Assembly (NCBI GenBank): GCA_020635715.1
Contig: JACJZG010000001.1
Coordinates: 1-64,000 of the forward strand
DNA length: 64,000 nt
Direction of reading: 5' to 3'
From: Flavobacteriales bacterium
GTDB lineage: Bacteria; Bacteroidota; Bacteroidia; Flavobacteriales_F; PHOS-HE28
Both the position numbers and the translations under genes were made by a program. Below the pieces are notes generated by a model, which had not been told where the DNA came from, ran no database searches, and saw only the letters and a program-made list of their open reading frames with translations. Below, piece by piece: positions 43,397 through 53,750 of this stretch; within the stretch, counting starts at the first letter, position 1, and every line of letters begins with the position of its first letter.

Positions 43397-44755
43397 TCAC
43401 TTGTACTTCACCGCGCCCTGGGCCAGCAGGTGCTCGATGTCGTTGTTCACGCTGAGGATGAGCAGGGAGGTGGCCGTACAGAACACCGGGCTGGTGATGC
43501 AGTGGTGACCGTTCCAGCTGCCGTCCTGGTTCTGGATATCCACCAGGCGCTTGGTGGTCTGGCCGTACCAGTTCTTCCAACCCTGGTCCTTGGCGATCAC
43601 CAATGACTCGCCGGTCTGTAGGAAGCTCAGGAACTCCTCACCGCCGTTGTTGCCGAAGCCACTGATCACGCGCTCGTCCTGCGCCTGCTGCTTGGCGGCG
43701 TTGTACACCTGATAGGCCGTGTTCATCTTCTCCGCCTCATCGCGGCTATAGCCTGCATCCTCCAATGTCTTGGTGTCCACCTGGGCGTCCTTGGACACCT
43801 TGCCTTCCTTCTTCGCCTTGGCCACCACTTCGTTCACCTCGCGCGCCTCTGCGGCGCTGTTGCGTGTACTGCTGCTCACGGCGTACAGGGTGACACCCGC
43901 GGCACGCTCCGTGGCCACGCTGCCCGTGTTCGCATCGAAGTTGGCCTTCTGGTAATCGCGCGCCAGATCCAGGGCCACATCATCCACCTCGGCGCCCACG
44001 GTCTTCGCACTTTCCAACGCGCTGGCCGCGAAGCTCGATTGCAGCACACCGGCCCAGCCATCGCCCTGCACGCTGCCATCGCTGTTCTGTGACTGCTGGA
44101 TCAGGCTGACGCAGGTGTTGAGCGCACGTTTCGCACGCAGATAGCTGCCATGCTGCTCACCGATCTTGGCCACGAGGTTCGACAGGAATTGGGTGGTGAG
44201 GGCCACGTCGATGTTGGCGCCCAACTTGCTCTGGATCTGGGTACCGGTGAGCGGGGTGATGTTCGTGGCACCCTTCGGCGTCTTCTCCACCTGCACCAGC
44301 AGGTACTCCGTAGCCCGCTTCAATTGGCCGGAATACTGGCCTTTGTCCAAGGTATTGCCCATGCGCATCAGGGCCATGCCCACCATGGCGGTGGTAGCCG
44401 GATCGGTGCTCACGGCGTGCGGATCCATGATGTCCTGCCGGGCATGGCTGCCGCTGCCGAAGCCTCCGTCATTGGCCTGGGCCTTCACCAACCAGTCGAT
44501 CCCGCGCTGCTCGCTCCGCACCACGTTCTCCGGTGTGACCAGCACGAAGCTGGGATCGAGGCCTTCACCTTCGTAAACGCTCTTGAACACACAGCCCTTG
44601 ATGGGTTCGTTCACATGCGCCACCAATGATGGGTCAGCGGCGGGCACAGGACAATGGGGCACTTCCGAAGGACCGGCCTGCCGGAAGGATACCAGCACGA
44701 TGATGGCGCTGGTCGCAACAAGGATCGCGGGAAGGATGAACAGGTTCTTTCTCAT
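43397..44755 (-). CDS. Membrane-anchored or secreted terpenoid-cyclase-toroid-like protein
   Basis: 452 residues with an N-terminal hydrophobic segment (LFILPAILVATSAIIVLVSF) that is a signal anchor or signal peptide. The rest reads as an alpha/alpha toroid of the prenyltransferase/squalene-cyclase type: QRGIDWLVKAQANDGGFGSG, QSQNSDGSVQGDGWAGVLQS and RLVDIQNQDGSWNGHHC are QW-like repeats. The catalytic DxDD motif of squalene cyclases was not seen, so a cyclase reaction is unlikely; related toroids in secreted proteins act as complement- or macroglobulin-like domains. Function unknown. A strong hairpin follows the gene. Confidence 0.75.
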   Translation of the reverse strand: MRKNLFILPAILVATSAIIVLVSFRQAGPSEVPHCPVPAADPSLVAHVNEPIKGCVFKSVYEGEGLDPSFVLVTPENVVRSEQRGIDWLVKAQANDGGFGSGSHARQDIMDPHAVSTDPATTAMVGMALMRMGNTLDKGQYSGQLKRATEYLLVQVEKTPKGATNITPLTGTQIQSKLGANIDVALTTQFLSNLVAKIGEQHGSYLRAKRALNTCVSLIQQSQNSDGSVQGDGWAGVLQSSFAASALESAKTVGAEVDDVALDLARDYQKANFDANTGSVATERAAGVTLYAVSSSTRNSAAEAREVNEVVAKAKKEGKVSKDAQVDTKTLEDAGYSRDEAEKMNTAYQVYNAAKQQAQDERVISGFGNNGGEEFLSFLQTGESLVIAKDQGWKNWYGQTTKRLVDIQNQDGSWNGHHCITSPVFCTATSLLILSVNNDIEHLLAQGAVKYK

Positions 44756-44867
44756 GATCGTGGGTATTGGGACTTAGTAGGGATGCGCCGGGATCGCCGA
44801 TCGCACACACCCGTACACGTCTTCATGGGGCAGGTTCGATCAGCGATGGAGTATTTTCATCGGCGTG

Positions 44868-45872
44868 ATGCGCAATACGATCATCCTTGCTTGCGTTGCG
44901 GGCAGCTTCACCTTGCAGGCACAACGCGTCCTGCACTACTCCGCCACTTCGGGATTCGACCACGGCACCCGGGAGGTCTCGTTCGCCATGTTCAGCGATA
45001 TATGCGCAGGCCTGGGTGTCGAGGTGGTCGATGCACCTACCACCTTCAGTCAACCGAACTTCAGCGACATCGAACAGTTCGATGTCGTTGTCTTCAGTAA
45101 TACGAGCGGCTTCCAGCTCCTGTACCCCCTGCAACAATATGCCTTTGAACAATGGATCGCCGGAGGTGGCCATGTCATGGGCATCCACGCGGCGAGCGAC
45201 ACCTATCGGCACAGCACGGCGAACGGCAATAACACGGGTACCTGGGACTTCTACGCCGAGCTGATCGGTGCGAGCGTGCAGGAGGACCCGAACCATGTGA
45301 GCGGCACACCTCCCTATGAGATGATGCACATCGGCACGCACCCGTCCACCTCCAACCTTCCGGATCCCTGGCTGAAGAACGAGGAGTACTACTACTGGGA
45401 GGGCGGCTACTTCAACCCGGATAACAACGTGGTGCTGGAGGTGGAGGAGACGATCGGCCCGAACGGGTCGGTGAACAGCTACGACGCCCCACGGCCCATG
45501 AGCTGGTACCGCGAACTGCCCAGTGGCTCACGCATCTTCTACACGGCCCTTGGTCATGCCGCGAGCAACTACACGGAGGATGCCCTTTTCCGCCAACACA
45601 TTGAGGATGCGCTGATCTGGATGCTCTTCGGCACGACCGCGATCAGCTCCGCGAACCATGCAGGACCCTTCACCTTGGTGAACGATGGTCTGTCCGTCAT
45701 GATCTCGACATCCCAACCGAACGTGTACATCCGGGTCATGGACCCCACTGGACGTCTGATGCACGCAGAATCATCCAACGGGCTTCACCGGATCGATATA
45801 AGTGCTTGGCCCGACGGCATCTACTTCTTCACCGCAGGCCAGCATACGCGACCCGTTCTGATCGCCCATTAG
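44868..45872 (+). CDS. ThuA-domain protein with T9SS sorting domain
   Basis: 334 residues from the ATG at 44868 (the GTG one codon earlier is possible) with a signal peptide ending TLQAQ. The ThuA/trehalose-utilisation domain, a class-I-amidotransferase-like fold, is clear from VLHYSATSGFDHGTREVSFA, FDVVVFSNTSGFQLL, GGGHVMGIHAASDTY, RPMSWYRELPSGSRIFYTAL and GHAASNYTED. The family is linked to sugar metabolism but its reaction is not established. The C-terminus is a sorting domain (VYIRVMDPTGRLMHAES, WPDGIYFFTAGQHTRPV), so the enzyme is exported. Confidence 0.88.
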   Translation: MRNTIILACVAGSFTLQAQRVLHYSATSGFDHGTREVSFAMFSDICAGLGVEVVDAPTTFSQPNFSDIEQFDVVVFSNTSGFQLLYPLQQYAFEQWIAGGGHVMGIHAASDTYRHSTANGNNTGTWDFYAELIGASVQEDPNHVSGTPPYEMMHIGTHPSTSNLPDPWLKNEEYYYWEGGYFNPDNNVVLEVEETIGPNGSVNSYDAPRPMSWYRELPSGSRIFYTALGHAASNYTEDALFRQHIEDALIWMLFGTTAISSANHAGPFTLVNDGLSVMISTSQPNVYIRVMDPTGRLMHAESSNGLHRIDISAWPDGIYFFTAGQHTRPVLIAH

Positions 45873-45892
45873 GCATTCCATGTGCACGACTT

Positions 45893-45910
45893 TTCCCGCC
45901 CAAGCGGGAT
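45893..45910. repeat. Short CCCGC-CCAA-GCGGG hairpin
   Basis: TTCCCGCCCAAGCGGGATG lies 20 bases after the ThuA gene. It shares the TCCCGC...GCGGGA(TG) stem with the two hairpins that replace the anticodon arms of the tRNA-Pro fragments at 57434-57453 and 57855-57876, and may belong to one small palindromic repeat family. It may also end transcription. Confidence 0.55.
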
Positions 45911-45922
45911 GACCACAGGCAC

Positions 45923-46085
45923 TAGAGGCTATCTCAAAAATGCTTTTGGAAGCGAGTGAGAGGGACTTTGCGATCAGGCGAGGCGTGGAAACCGAGCATA
46001 GCCGGGAGCTCTGTGAGGCTTTCCACAACGAAGCATGGTCGCGAAGGACCCTCACGGAGCCCGAAGGGTATTATTGAGATAGCCT

Positions 46086-46088
<3 letters not shown>
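45923..46088. mobile_element. MITE-like 166-bp palindromic element with TA-flanked terminal repeats
   Basis: The ends are perfect 15-base inverted repeats: TAGAGGCTATCTCAA (45923-45937) and its complement (46074-46088). Further complementary blocks inside (for example GTGGAAA near 45985 with TTTCCAC near 46020) make the whole element a long imperfect hairpin. It has no gene. The outermost TA on both sides looks like the TA target duplication made by IS630/Tc1-mariner-type transposases. On the minus strand the right end supplies the last base of the typA stop codon. Confidence 0.8.
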
Positions 46089-47903
<1,815 letters not shown>

Positions 47904-47930
47904 GGGACAGGGGGTGCCGGAAAAGGCCCG

Positions 47931-47978
47931 CAAAGGTAGCCTTTCTGGAGGGACGAAAGGGACCGAACGCTATCTTTG
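47931..47978. promoter_or_regulatory. Divergent promoters of typA and tRNA-Arg
   Basis: A minus-strand -7 box TACCTTTG (47938 to 47931) points to typA and a plus-strand TATCTTTG (47971-47978) points to tRNA-Arg. Between them CCTTTC and GAAAGG form a loose inverted repeat, so the two -33 regions overlap symmetrically. Confidence 0.6.
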
Positions 47979-48008
47979 CCGCCGCTTGACCAGCCGGTCG
48001 GGCACACC

Positions 48009-48082
48009 GGCCCCGTAGTTCAATTGGATAGAATGACAGATTCCGGTTCTGTTGGTTACAGGTTCGAGTCCTGTCGGGGTCA
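48009..48082 (+). tRNA. tRNA-Arg (anticodon CCG)
   Basis: A full 74-nt cloverleaf: acceptor GGCCCCG pairs with CGGGGTC (one G-U), anticodon arm ACAGA-TTCCGGT-TCTGT gives anticodon CCG, and the T arm is ACAGG-TTCGAGT-CCTGT. The discriminator is A and no CCA is encoded. A strong hairpin at 48088-48111 follows. Confidence 0.93.
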
Positions 48083-48087
48083 CTGAA

Positions 48088-48111
48088 GCGGTCCGCCATT
48101 CGGCGGACCGC
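48088..48111 (+). terminator. Terminator hairpin after tRNA-Arg
   Basis: GCGGTCCGCC and GGCGGACCGC are perfect ten-base arms around a four-base loop, followed by ATTTCTTTC. It should end the tRNA transcript, with some read-through to the hslR gene 14 bases later. Confidence 0.75.
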
Positions 48112-48125
48112 ATTTCTTTCAGCCC

Positions 48126-48491
48126 ATGCGCATCGACAAATACCTCTGGTGCGTCCGCCTCTTCAAGACACGCAGCCTCGCCACCGATGCCATCAAGCGC
48201 GAACAGGTGAAGCTCGGCGACCGACTAGCGAAGGCCTCCGCCGAAGTGAAGCCCGGTGATCTCATTTCCATGCGCGTGTCGCCGATCTGGCGAACTTGGG
48301 AGATCATCGGCATCCCGTCCTCACGGGTCGGTGCGAAGCACGTGCCCGGACTGATCGAGGAACGAACGTCGTTCGAGGACCTCGAGAAGTTGGAATTGGC
48401 CCGGCTTGCGAAAGCGGAACACCGCGACCCCGGTGCTGGCCGCCCCACGAAGCGCGACCGCCGCGACATGGACCGATTCACCCACGGTTGA
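48126..48491 (+). CDS. hslR: S4-domain RNA-binding protein, Hsp15-like
   Basis: 121 residues. The first 55 residues are an S4 RNA-binding domain (MRIDKYLWCVRLFKTRSLAT, AIKREQVKLGDRLAKASAEV) with the IDKYLW start typical of Hsp15/HslR. The basic C-terminal tail (GRPTKRDRRDMDRF) is also usual in the family. Hsp15 binds stalled 50S subunits that carry nascent chains and helps recycle them. The gene follows tRNA-Arg by about 40 bases and may be partly co-transcribed. The gene name is by family resemblance. Confidence 0.85.
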   Translation: MRIDKYLWCVRLFKTRSLATDAIKREQVKLGDRLAKASAEVKPGDLISMRVSPIWRTWEIIGIPSSRVGAKHVPGLIEERTSFEDLEKLELARLAKAEHRDPGAGRPTKRDRRDMDRFTHG

Positions 48492-48584
48492 ACGGTCCGT
48501 CCCCCGCTTAACACTTCTTCGCTTTGTCCTGCGCAGCTCCACTTGCAGGCCGGAATAGCTTCGGACTTCTAAACCACACGCACC

Positions 48585-50102
48585 ATGTTCAAGACATTCC
48601 TCTTCATGCCGATGGCCGCCGTATTCCAGGGCGGTGCCGCACCACAGGCGATCGCACAGGAACAAGGACCCGAGGAACATCGGAAAGTGCGGATCGAGAT
48701 CGTGACCACCGAGAACGGGGAGACCAAGCGCGTCACCCGTGAGTTCGATGCACGCAACCAGGAGGAGATGCACGATGCCATGCGCGAGCTCGGCATCATG
48801 GACCACATGGTCCTGAGCGATGATGACCGCGATGTCCAGATCGACATCCGGCGCTTCGGGAACGACGATGCCGCGGAAGATGAACTGCGCGTGTTGATGG
48901 CACCGTTGGCTCCAGTACCGCCGGTTCCTCCGATGGCGCCGATGACCACCATCACGGAGTCCAAAGGATACCTCGGTGTATCAACCGCCTCCCTCACCCC
49001 GGAACAGGCGAAGGCGAGCAAGGCTCCCGGTGGCAAGGGCGTATATGTGACCGATGTGATCGAAGGTACCCCCGCTGAAGCCCTTGGACTTGAGGCGGGG
49101 GATGTGATCGTGAACGTGGGTGGTGAGAACGTTGCGGACCCAGAGGAGCTCGGTGAGGTTGTCGGCGACCACGAACCCGGCGACAAGGTGAAGGTGACCT
49201 GGTACCGCAACGGCAAGAAGATGACCGGAAGCACCGAGCTCGCCGAGTCGCGTAAGATGGCTTTCCAGCACTTCATGGCCCCGGATCACGGTGACATGGA
49301 GTGGGACATGGAGAACTACTACGGTGATGTGGCCGATATGGAGCCGCGGGCCTTCCTCGGGGTCACTCCCGGTGATGATGATGGCAATGGTGCTTCGATC
49401 GGCAGTGTGGAGGAAGGTACCGCCGCCGAGACGATGGGCATCCGGAAGGGGGATGTCATCACAAAGGTGAACGACGTCACCATCGACGACTTCGGTACCT
49501 TGTCCAAGACCATCCGTTCCATGGAGCCTGGCGCTGCCGTGGCTATAACGCTGCTGCGCGATGGCCAACCCATGACCCTCAACGGTGAGCTGGGCAAGCG
49601 CGACTTCGACCATGTGATCTCGATCAACCCGATGCGCGAATACCGCTTCGAGGGCATGGCACCCGAGGACAGGGATGAATTCCGCCGCGACATGGATGAG
49701 TTGCGCCGTGAAATGGACCAGCTGCGACGCGACCTGGGCAAGGACATGCGCGTGGAGACACGGATACGCATCGAGCGCAAGCCGCTCTCCGCCGAAGAGA
49801 AGGAACTACTCCGTAACAATGGGGCGAAGTCGCTGGACAATGAGTTGCAGCTCGATGACATGCGCGTATTCCCCAACCCGAGCAACGGCTTCTTCCGGAT
49901 CCACTTCGATGTGGCCGAGAAAGGCGACCTGTTCGTGAACGTGCACGATGCCAAGGGCGAGAAGGTGTATGAGGAACGCATCACCGGGTTCAAGGGCCGC
50001 TACGAGCGCACGCTCGACCTGAGCGACAGGACCTCCGGTACCTACTTCCTCGTCATTGAACAAGGCGGGAAGTCGATCGCGGAGAAGCTGGTGAAGGACT
50101 GA
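48585..50102 (+). CDS. Secreted double-PDZ protein with T9SS sorting domain
   Basis: 505 residues. A signal peptide (MFKTFLFMPMAAVFQGGAAPQAIA) is followed by an acidic/basic helical region, a Pro-rich linker (APLAPVPPVPPMAPM) and two PDZ domains (YLGVSTASLTPEQAKASKAP; IEGTPAEALGLEAGDVIVNV; then FLGVTPGDDDGNG, VEEGTAAETMGIRKGDVITK). A charged coiled coil (RRDMDELRREMDQLRRDLGK) leads to a T9SS sorting domain (RVFPNPSNGFFRIHFDV, SGTYFLVIEQGGKSIAEKLV). No protease domain is present, so it is more likely a surface scaffold or chaperone-like binder than an HtrA enzyme. Confidence 0.88.
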   Translation: MFKTFLFMPMAAVFQGGAAPQAIAQEQGPEEHRKVRIEIVTTENGETKRVTREFDARNQEEMHDAMRELGIMDHMVLSDDDRDVQIDIRRFGNDDAAEDELRVLMAPLAPVPPVPPMAPMTTITESKGYLGVSTASLTPEQAKASKAPGGKGVYVTDVIEGTPAEALGLEAGDVIVNVGGENVADPEELGEVVGDHEPGDKVKVTWYRNGKKMTGSTELAESRKMAFQHFMAPDHGDMEWDMENYYGDVADMEPRAFLGVTPGDDDGNGASIGSVEEGTAAETMGIRKGDVITKVNDVTIDDFGTLSKTIRSMEPGAAVAITLLRDGQPMTLNGELGKRDFDHVISINPMREYRFEGMAPEDRDEFRRDMDELRREMDQLRRDLGKDMRVETRIRIERKPLSAEEKELLRNNGAKSLDNELQLDDMRVFPNPSNGFFRIHFDVAEKGDLFVNVHDAKGEKVYEERITGFKGRYERTLDLSDRTSGTYFLVIEQGGKSIAEKLVKD

Positions 50103-50115
50103 TCGGTTTCGGTGA

Positions 50116-50154
50116 AAGGAGTGCGTTGGGCGGTGAGCGCTCGGCGCACTCCTT
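50116..50154 (+). terminator. Terminator hairpin after the PDZ-T9SS gene
   Basis: AAGGAGTGCG (50116-50125) pairs with CGCACTCCTT (50145-50154), followed by CCCTTTT. The loop is 19 bases. It separates the PDZ gene from the holin-family gene. Confidence 0.65.
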
Positions 50155-50178
50155 CCCTTTTCACACCTTTACGATCCC

Positions 50179-50553
50179 ATGAACATCCTTATCCGCCTCA
50201 TCATCTCGGCCATCGCCGTGCTCGTCACCGACCTGCTCCTTCCCGGTGTGAGCCTGGGCGACATGAGCCAGACCAACGGCCTACTCACCGCAGTGCTCGT
50301 GGCCGCCGTCCTGGGTCTGTTGAACGCCGTGCTGAAACCACTGCTCATCCTGCTCACCCTGCCCGTGACCGTGGTGACGCTCGGCCTATTCCTGCTCGTC
50401 ATCAACGCCGTGATCGTGTTGATCGCAGCGCGACTCATTCCAGGCTTCACCGTGGAGAGCTTCTGGTGGGCGCTCGGCTTCAGCCTGCTCCTCTCCTTCA
50501 TCACCAGCGTGCTCAGCTCCTTTGACGGCGGTTCACGACGTGAAGAGATGTAG
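50179..50553 (+). CDS. Phage holin family (superfamily IV, YvlD-like) membrane protein
   Basis: 124 residues with four hydrophobic helices (IRLIISAIAVLVTDLLLPGV, TAVLVAAVLGLLNAVLKPLL, LPVTVVTLGLFLLVINAVIV, FWWALGFSLLLSFITSVLSS). The NAVLKPLLxLLTLPxTxxTLGLF core is diagnostic of this family, which is common on bacterial chromosomes and is named after holins only by similarity. No phage genes surround it, so it is a housekeeping inner membrane protein of unknown role. Confidence 0.88.
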   Translation: MNILIRLIISAIAVLVTDLLLPGVSLGDMSQTNGLLTAVLVAAVLGLLNAVLKPLLILLTLPVTVVTLGLFLLVINAVIVLIAARLIPGFTVESFWWALGFSLLLSFITSVLSSFDGGSRREEM

Positions 50554-50599
50554 GGAGAGACTATGCATTTGGCAGTAGTCATTTATTGGTCGCGACCCA

Positions 50600-50662
50600 A
50601 CTGCCTACCGGCAACTGCCTACTGCCTACTGCCTACTGCCCACTGCCGACTGCCTACTGCCT
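50600..50662. repeat. Heptad tandem repeat (ACTGCCT)n
   Basis: Seven consecutive heptads of ACTGCC(T/C/G) occupy 50614-50662, with one more at 50600-50606. The array sits between convergent genes and ends six bases from the AIM24-family stop codon. Similar CAACTGAC-type words appear inside the DnaE-type gene. Confidence 0.9.
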
Positions 50663-50667
50663 ACTTC

Positions 50668-51468
50668 TCAATTATCCCCATCCAGCAAGCGTCCAAGCCC
50701 ACCGAGGATGCTCCCTTCCTCCTTCCCGCGCCCACCGGCCTTAGGTGCGGCAGCAATGATGTTGTCCGCGAGGCGACTGAAGGGTAGGCTCTGGATCCAC
50801 ACATGGCCCGGACCGCGCAGCTGCGCGAAGAAGAGCCCTTCCCCACCGAACAAGGTGTTGCGGATCCCACCCACGAACTGGATGTCGTAGTCGACGGTCT
50901 GCGTCATGGCCACGAGACAACCCGTATCCACACGCAACATCTCACCGGGCGCCAGTTCGCGCTGAACCGTCGTGCCACCTGCGTGGATATACACCTGTCC
51001 ATCGCCCTCCAACTTCTGCATGATGAAGCCCTCGCCGCCGAATAATCCAGCACCGAGCCGCTTCTGGAAGGCGATGCCGATGCTCACGCCTTTGGCAGCG
51101 CACAGGAAGCTGTCCTTCTGGCAGATCAATCTACCCTGGTAATGCATCAGGTCCAGCGGCATGATCTTACCGGGATAGGCCGCCGCGAACCACACCGTGC
51201 GACGCACGCTGCTCATGTTCGTGTACGTCGTCATGAAGAGGCTTTCCCCAGTGAGCACGCGTTTGCCAGCGCCCCACAGCTTGTCCATGAAGCCCTGCTC
51301 CTTGCCATCGCCGCTGCCGAAGATGGTCTTCATTTCGATGCCCTCGTCCATCATCATCATGGTGCCCGCCTCAGCGATGACGGTCTCCATCGGGTCCAGC
51401 GTGATCTCCACGCATTGCATGTCGTCACCGACGATGCGGTGGTCCAGTTCGTGTGCGGTGCGGCTCAT
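50668..51468 (-). CDS. AIM24/TIGR00266 family protein
   Basis: 266 residues from the ATG at 51468 (MSRTAHELDHRIVGDDMQCV); open frame upstream is a shadow of the dehydrogenase gene. The repeated beta-strand pattern (VEITLDPMETVIAEAGTMMM; FLCAAKGVSIGIAFQKRLGA; FGGEGFIMQKLEGDGQVYIH; FGGEGLFFAQLRGPGHVWIQ) with paired (F)GGEG motifs identifies the AIM24/TIGR00266 family, a double-psi-like beta trefoil. The fold is conserved from bacteria to mitochondria; bacterial function is not established, with roles in membrane or tellurite-type stress suggested. No partner gene is evident here. Confidence 0.88.
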   Translation of the reverse strand: MSRTAHELDHRIVGDDMQCVEITLDPMETVIAEAGTMMMMDEGIEMKTIFGSGDGKEQGFMDKLWGAGKRVLTGESLFMTTYTNMSSVRRTVWFAAAYPGKIMPLDLMHYQGRLICQKDSFLCAAKGVSIGIAFQKRLGAGLFGGEGFIMQKLEGDGQVYIHAGGTTVQRELAPGEMLRVDTGCLVAMTQTVDYDIQFVGGIRNTLFGGEGLFFAQLRGPGHVWIQSLPFSRLADNIIAAAPKAGGRGKEEGSILGGLGRLLDGDN

Positions 51469-51633
51469 GGTCGTTCGGTATTTCCAGCTACACAAAGGAA
51501 GTCCATGCCGGCGTTGGCATGCCCTGATCCGGATGATATGCCCAGCGGTTTGAACAGCGGTCCACCGGTCGGATGAACGGGAGCGGCACGTACCGGGGCC
51601 GTACCTTGTTCCCGCTTTCCAAGACAACGACGC

Positions 51634-53748
51634 ATGTCCACCACCGCGCTCAAGAAGGACGTCCTTTCCGCCCGCATCCCCGACCAGGATACGCTGTTGA
51701 AGGCGTGGGAGTTGATGTGCACGGCGAAGGCGATGACCGAGCTGTACGAGGAGAATTTCAAGCTTACGAGCAAGTATGTGCATGCGACGAGCCGGGGCCA
51801 CGAGGCGATCCAGCTCGCGCTCGGCCTGCAGCTGAAGCCCCAGGACTTCGTGGCACCCTACTACCGCGACGACAGTATCCTGCTCGGCGTCGGCATGCGT
51901 CCGTACGAGCTCATGCTGCAATTGCTCGCGAAACGCGATGACCCGTTCAGCGGTGGACGCACGTACTACGGACATCCGAGCCTCCGCCGCGAGGGCATGC
52001 CTCGCATCCCGCACCAGAGCAGCGCCACCGGCATGCAGGCGATCCCGACCACGGGTATCGCCCTGGGCCTGTGGTACAAGGAACAGGCCGGGATCCCGCA
52101 CGACATGAACGGCTCAGCGGAGAACGGTGCGCCCGTGGTCGTCTGTTCATTCGGCGATGCCTCCATCACGGAAGGCGAGGTGGCCGAAGCCCTGCAGATG
52201 GCCGTGCTGAAGAAGCTGCCCATCATCTACCTCGTCCAGGACAACGAATGGGATATCAGCGCCAGTGCCGATGAGATCAGGGTGGGTGATGCGAGCGATT
52301 ATGCCAAGGGCTTCAAAGGCCTCGAGGTGCGGCAGGTGGACGGCTCCGACTTCCTGGCCTGCCATGCGCTGATCCATGAAGTGCTCGGCCTCGTCAGAAA
52401 GGAACGCCGTCCCTTCCTCATCCACGCGAAGGTGCCCTTGCTGAACCACCATACCAGTGGCGTGCGCATGGAGTTCTACCGCACGCCGGAGAACCTCGCC
52501 GAACACCGCAAGCGCGACCCCTTCCCACGCTTCCTGCAGCAACTGCTCGACCTGCGCTTCCAACTCGATGGATTGAAGCAGATCGAACAGAAGGCGACCG
52601 CGCTCGTGAAGCATGACTTCGAGGAGGCCCGCGCCGCCGAGGACCCCACACCCGATGATCTGACAACGCACCTGTTCGCACCCACCCCTGTGACCGAGGA
52701 GAAGGGCGAGCGCGCGCCTGCCGACCGTGAACCGACCGTGATGGTGGACAGCGCGCTATTCGCGATCCGCGAGCTCATGCAGGAGGACCCGCGTTGTCTG
52801 CTGTACGGGCAGGACGTTGGCGCGCGGCTCGGCGGCGTGTTCCGGGAGGCAGCCACCCTGGCGCGCGACTTCGGTGGACATCGCGTCTTCAACACCCCGA
52901 TCCAGGAGGCCTTCATCATCGGTAGCACCGTGGGCATGAGCGCCGCCGGCCTGAAGCCGATCGTGGAGGTTCAATTCGCGGACTACATCTGGCCGGGCTT
53001 GAACCAACTCTTCACCGAGGTGGCCCGCAGCTGCTTCCTCACCGTGGGCAAGTTCCCGGTGGGCTGCATCATCCGGGTGCCGATCGGCGCCTATGGCAGT
53101 GGCGGACCCTACCACAGCAGCAGCGTGGAAAGCGTCCTTTGCAACATCAAGGGGATCAAGATCGCATACCCCAGTACGGGAGCCGACCTGAAGGGATTGA
53201 TGAAGGCCGCCTACCTCGACCCGAACCCGGTGGTCATGCTCGAGCACAAGGGTCTTTACTGGAGCAAGATCAAAGGCACCGAGGAAGCGAAGACCATCGA
53301 GCCGAGCGCGGATTACGTGGTCCCCTTCGGCAAGGCGCGGATCGTGCAGGAAGCGGATGCGGACCGCATCAGAAAGGGCGAAGCGGTAGTTGTCGTCACG
53401 TATGGCATGGGTGTCTATTGGGCGAAGGCCGCGTCCAAGGACTTCCCGGGTCGCATCACCATCATCGACCTGCGCACCCTCGTTCCACTGGATGAGGAAA
53501 CCGTGATGAACGCCACCCGCACCCACGGGCGGTGCCTTGTCCTCACCGAGGAACAGCTCACCAACTCCTTCGCACAAGCCCTTGCCTCGCGGATCGGTGA
53601 CCAGTGCTTCGAGCAGCTCGACGCACCGGTGCGCACCCTCGGCTCGGTGGACATGCCGGCGGTACCGCTGAACAGCACCTTGGAAGCGGCCATGATCCCG
53701 AACGCAACGAAGGTCGCCGCGGTATTGGACGCACTTCTTGCCTACTGA
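51634..53748 (+). CDS. Fused E1 alpha-beta subunit of a 2-oxoacid (branched-chain type) dehydrogenase
   Basis: 704 residues. The N-terminal half is an E1 alpha subunit with the thiamine-diphosphate motif SFGDASITEGEVAEALQMAV to LVQDN (about 172-206) and the loop HQSSATGMQAIPTTGIALGL. After a linker at about 355-370 the E1 beta half begins (YGQDVGARLGGVFREAATLA, NTPIQEAFIIGSTVGMSAAG, GSGGPYHSSSVESVLCNIKG) and ends with VDMPAVPLNSTLEAAMIP. It decarboxylates a 2-oxoacid, most likely from branched-chain amino acids, and passes the acyl group to an E2 lipoamide protein that is not in the window. Fusion of both subunits is known in Bacteroidota. The esterase gene begins three bases later. Confidence 0.92.
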   Translation: MSTTALKKDVLSARIPDQDTLLKAWELMCTAKAMTELYEENFKLTSKYVHATSRGHEAIQLALGLQLKPQDFVAPYYRDDSILLGVGMRPYELMLQLLAKRDDPFSGGRTYYGHPSLRREGMPRIPHQSSATGMQAIPTTGIALGLWYKEQAGIPHDMNGSAENGAPVVVCSFGDASITEGEVAEALQMAVLKKLPIIYLVQDNEWDISASADEIRVGDASDYAKGFKGLEVRQVDGSDFLACHALIHEVLGLVRKERRPFLIHAKVPLLNHHTSGVRMEFYRTPENLAEHRKRDPFPRFLQQLLDLRFQLDGLKQIEQKATALVKHDFEEARAAEDPTPDDLTTHLFAPTPVTEEKGERAPADREPTVMVDSALFAIRELMQEDPRCLLYGQDVGARLGGVFREAATLARDFGGHRVFNTPIQEAFIIGSTVGMSAAGLKPIVEVQFADYIWPGLNQLFTEVARSCFLTVGKFPVGCIIRVPIGAYGSGGPYHSSSVESVLCNIKGIKIAYPSTGADLKGLMKAAYLDPNPVVMLEHKGLYWSKIKGTEEAKTIEPSADYVVPFGKARIVQEADADRIRKGEAVVVVTYGMGVYWAKAASKDFPGRITIIDLRTLVPLDEETVMNATRTHGRCLVLTEEQLTNSFAQALASRIGDQCFEQLDAPVRTLGSVDMPAVPLNSTLEAAMIPNATKVAAVLDALLAY

Positions 53749-53750
53749 AG

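Noticed and set aside
50179..50553. Prophage remnant indicated by the holin-family protein
   Set aside because: The family is mostly chromosomal and no other phage gene is nearby.
50600..50662. CRISPR array
   Set aside because: The units are seven bases long and contiguous with no spacers; this is a simple tandem repeat.
51469..52101. N-terminal extension of the AIM24-family gene
   Set aside because: It overlaps the dehydrogenase gene; the family begins at MSRTAHELDH.
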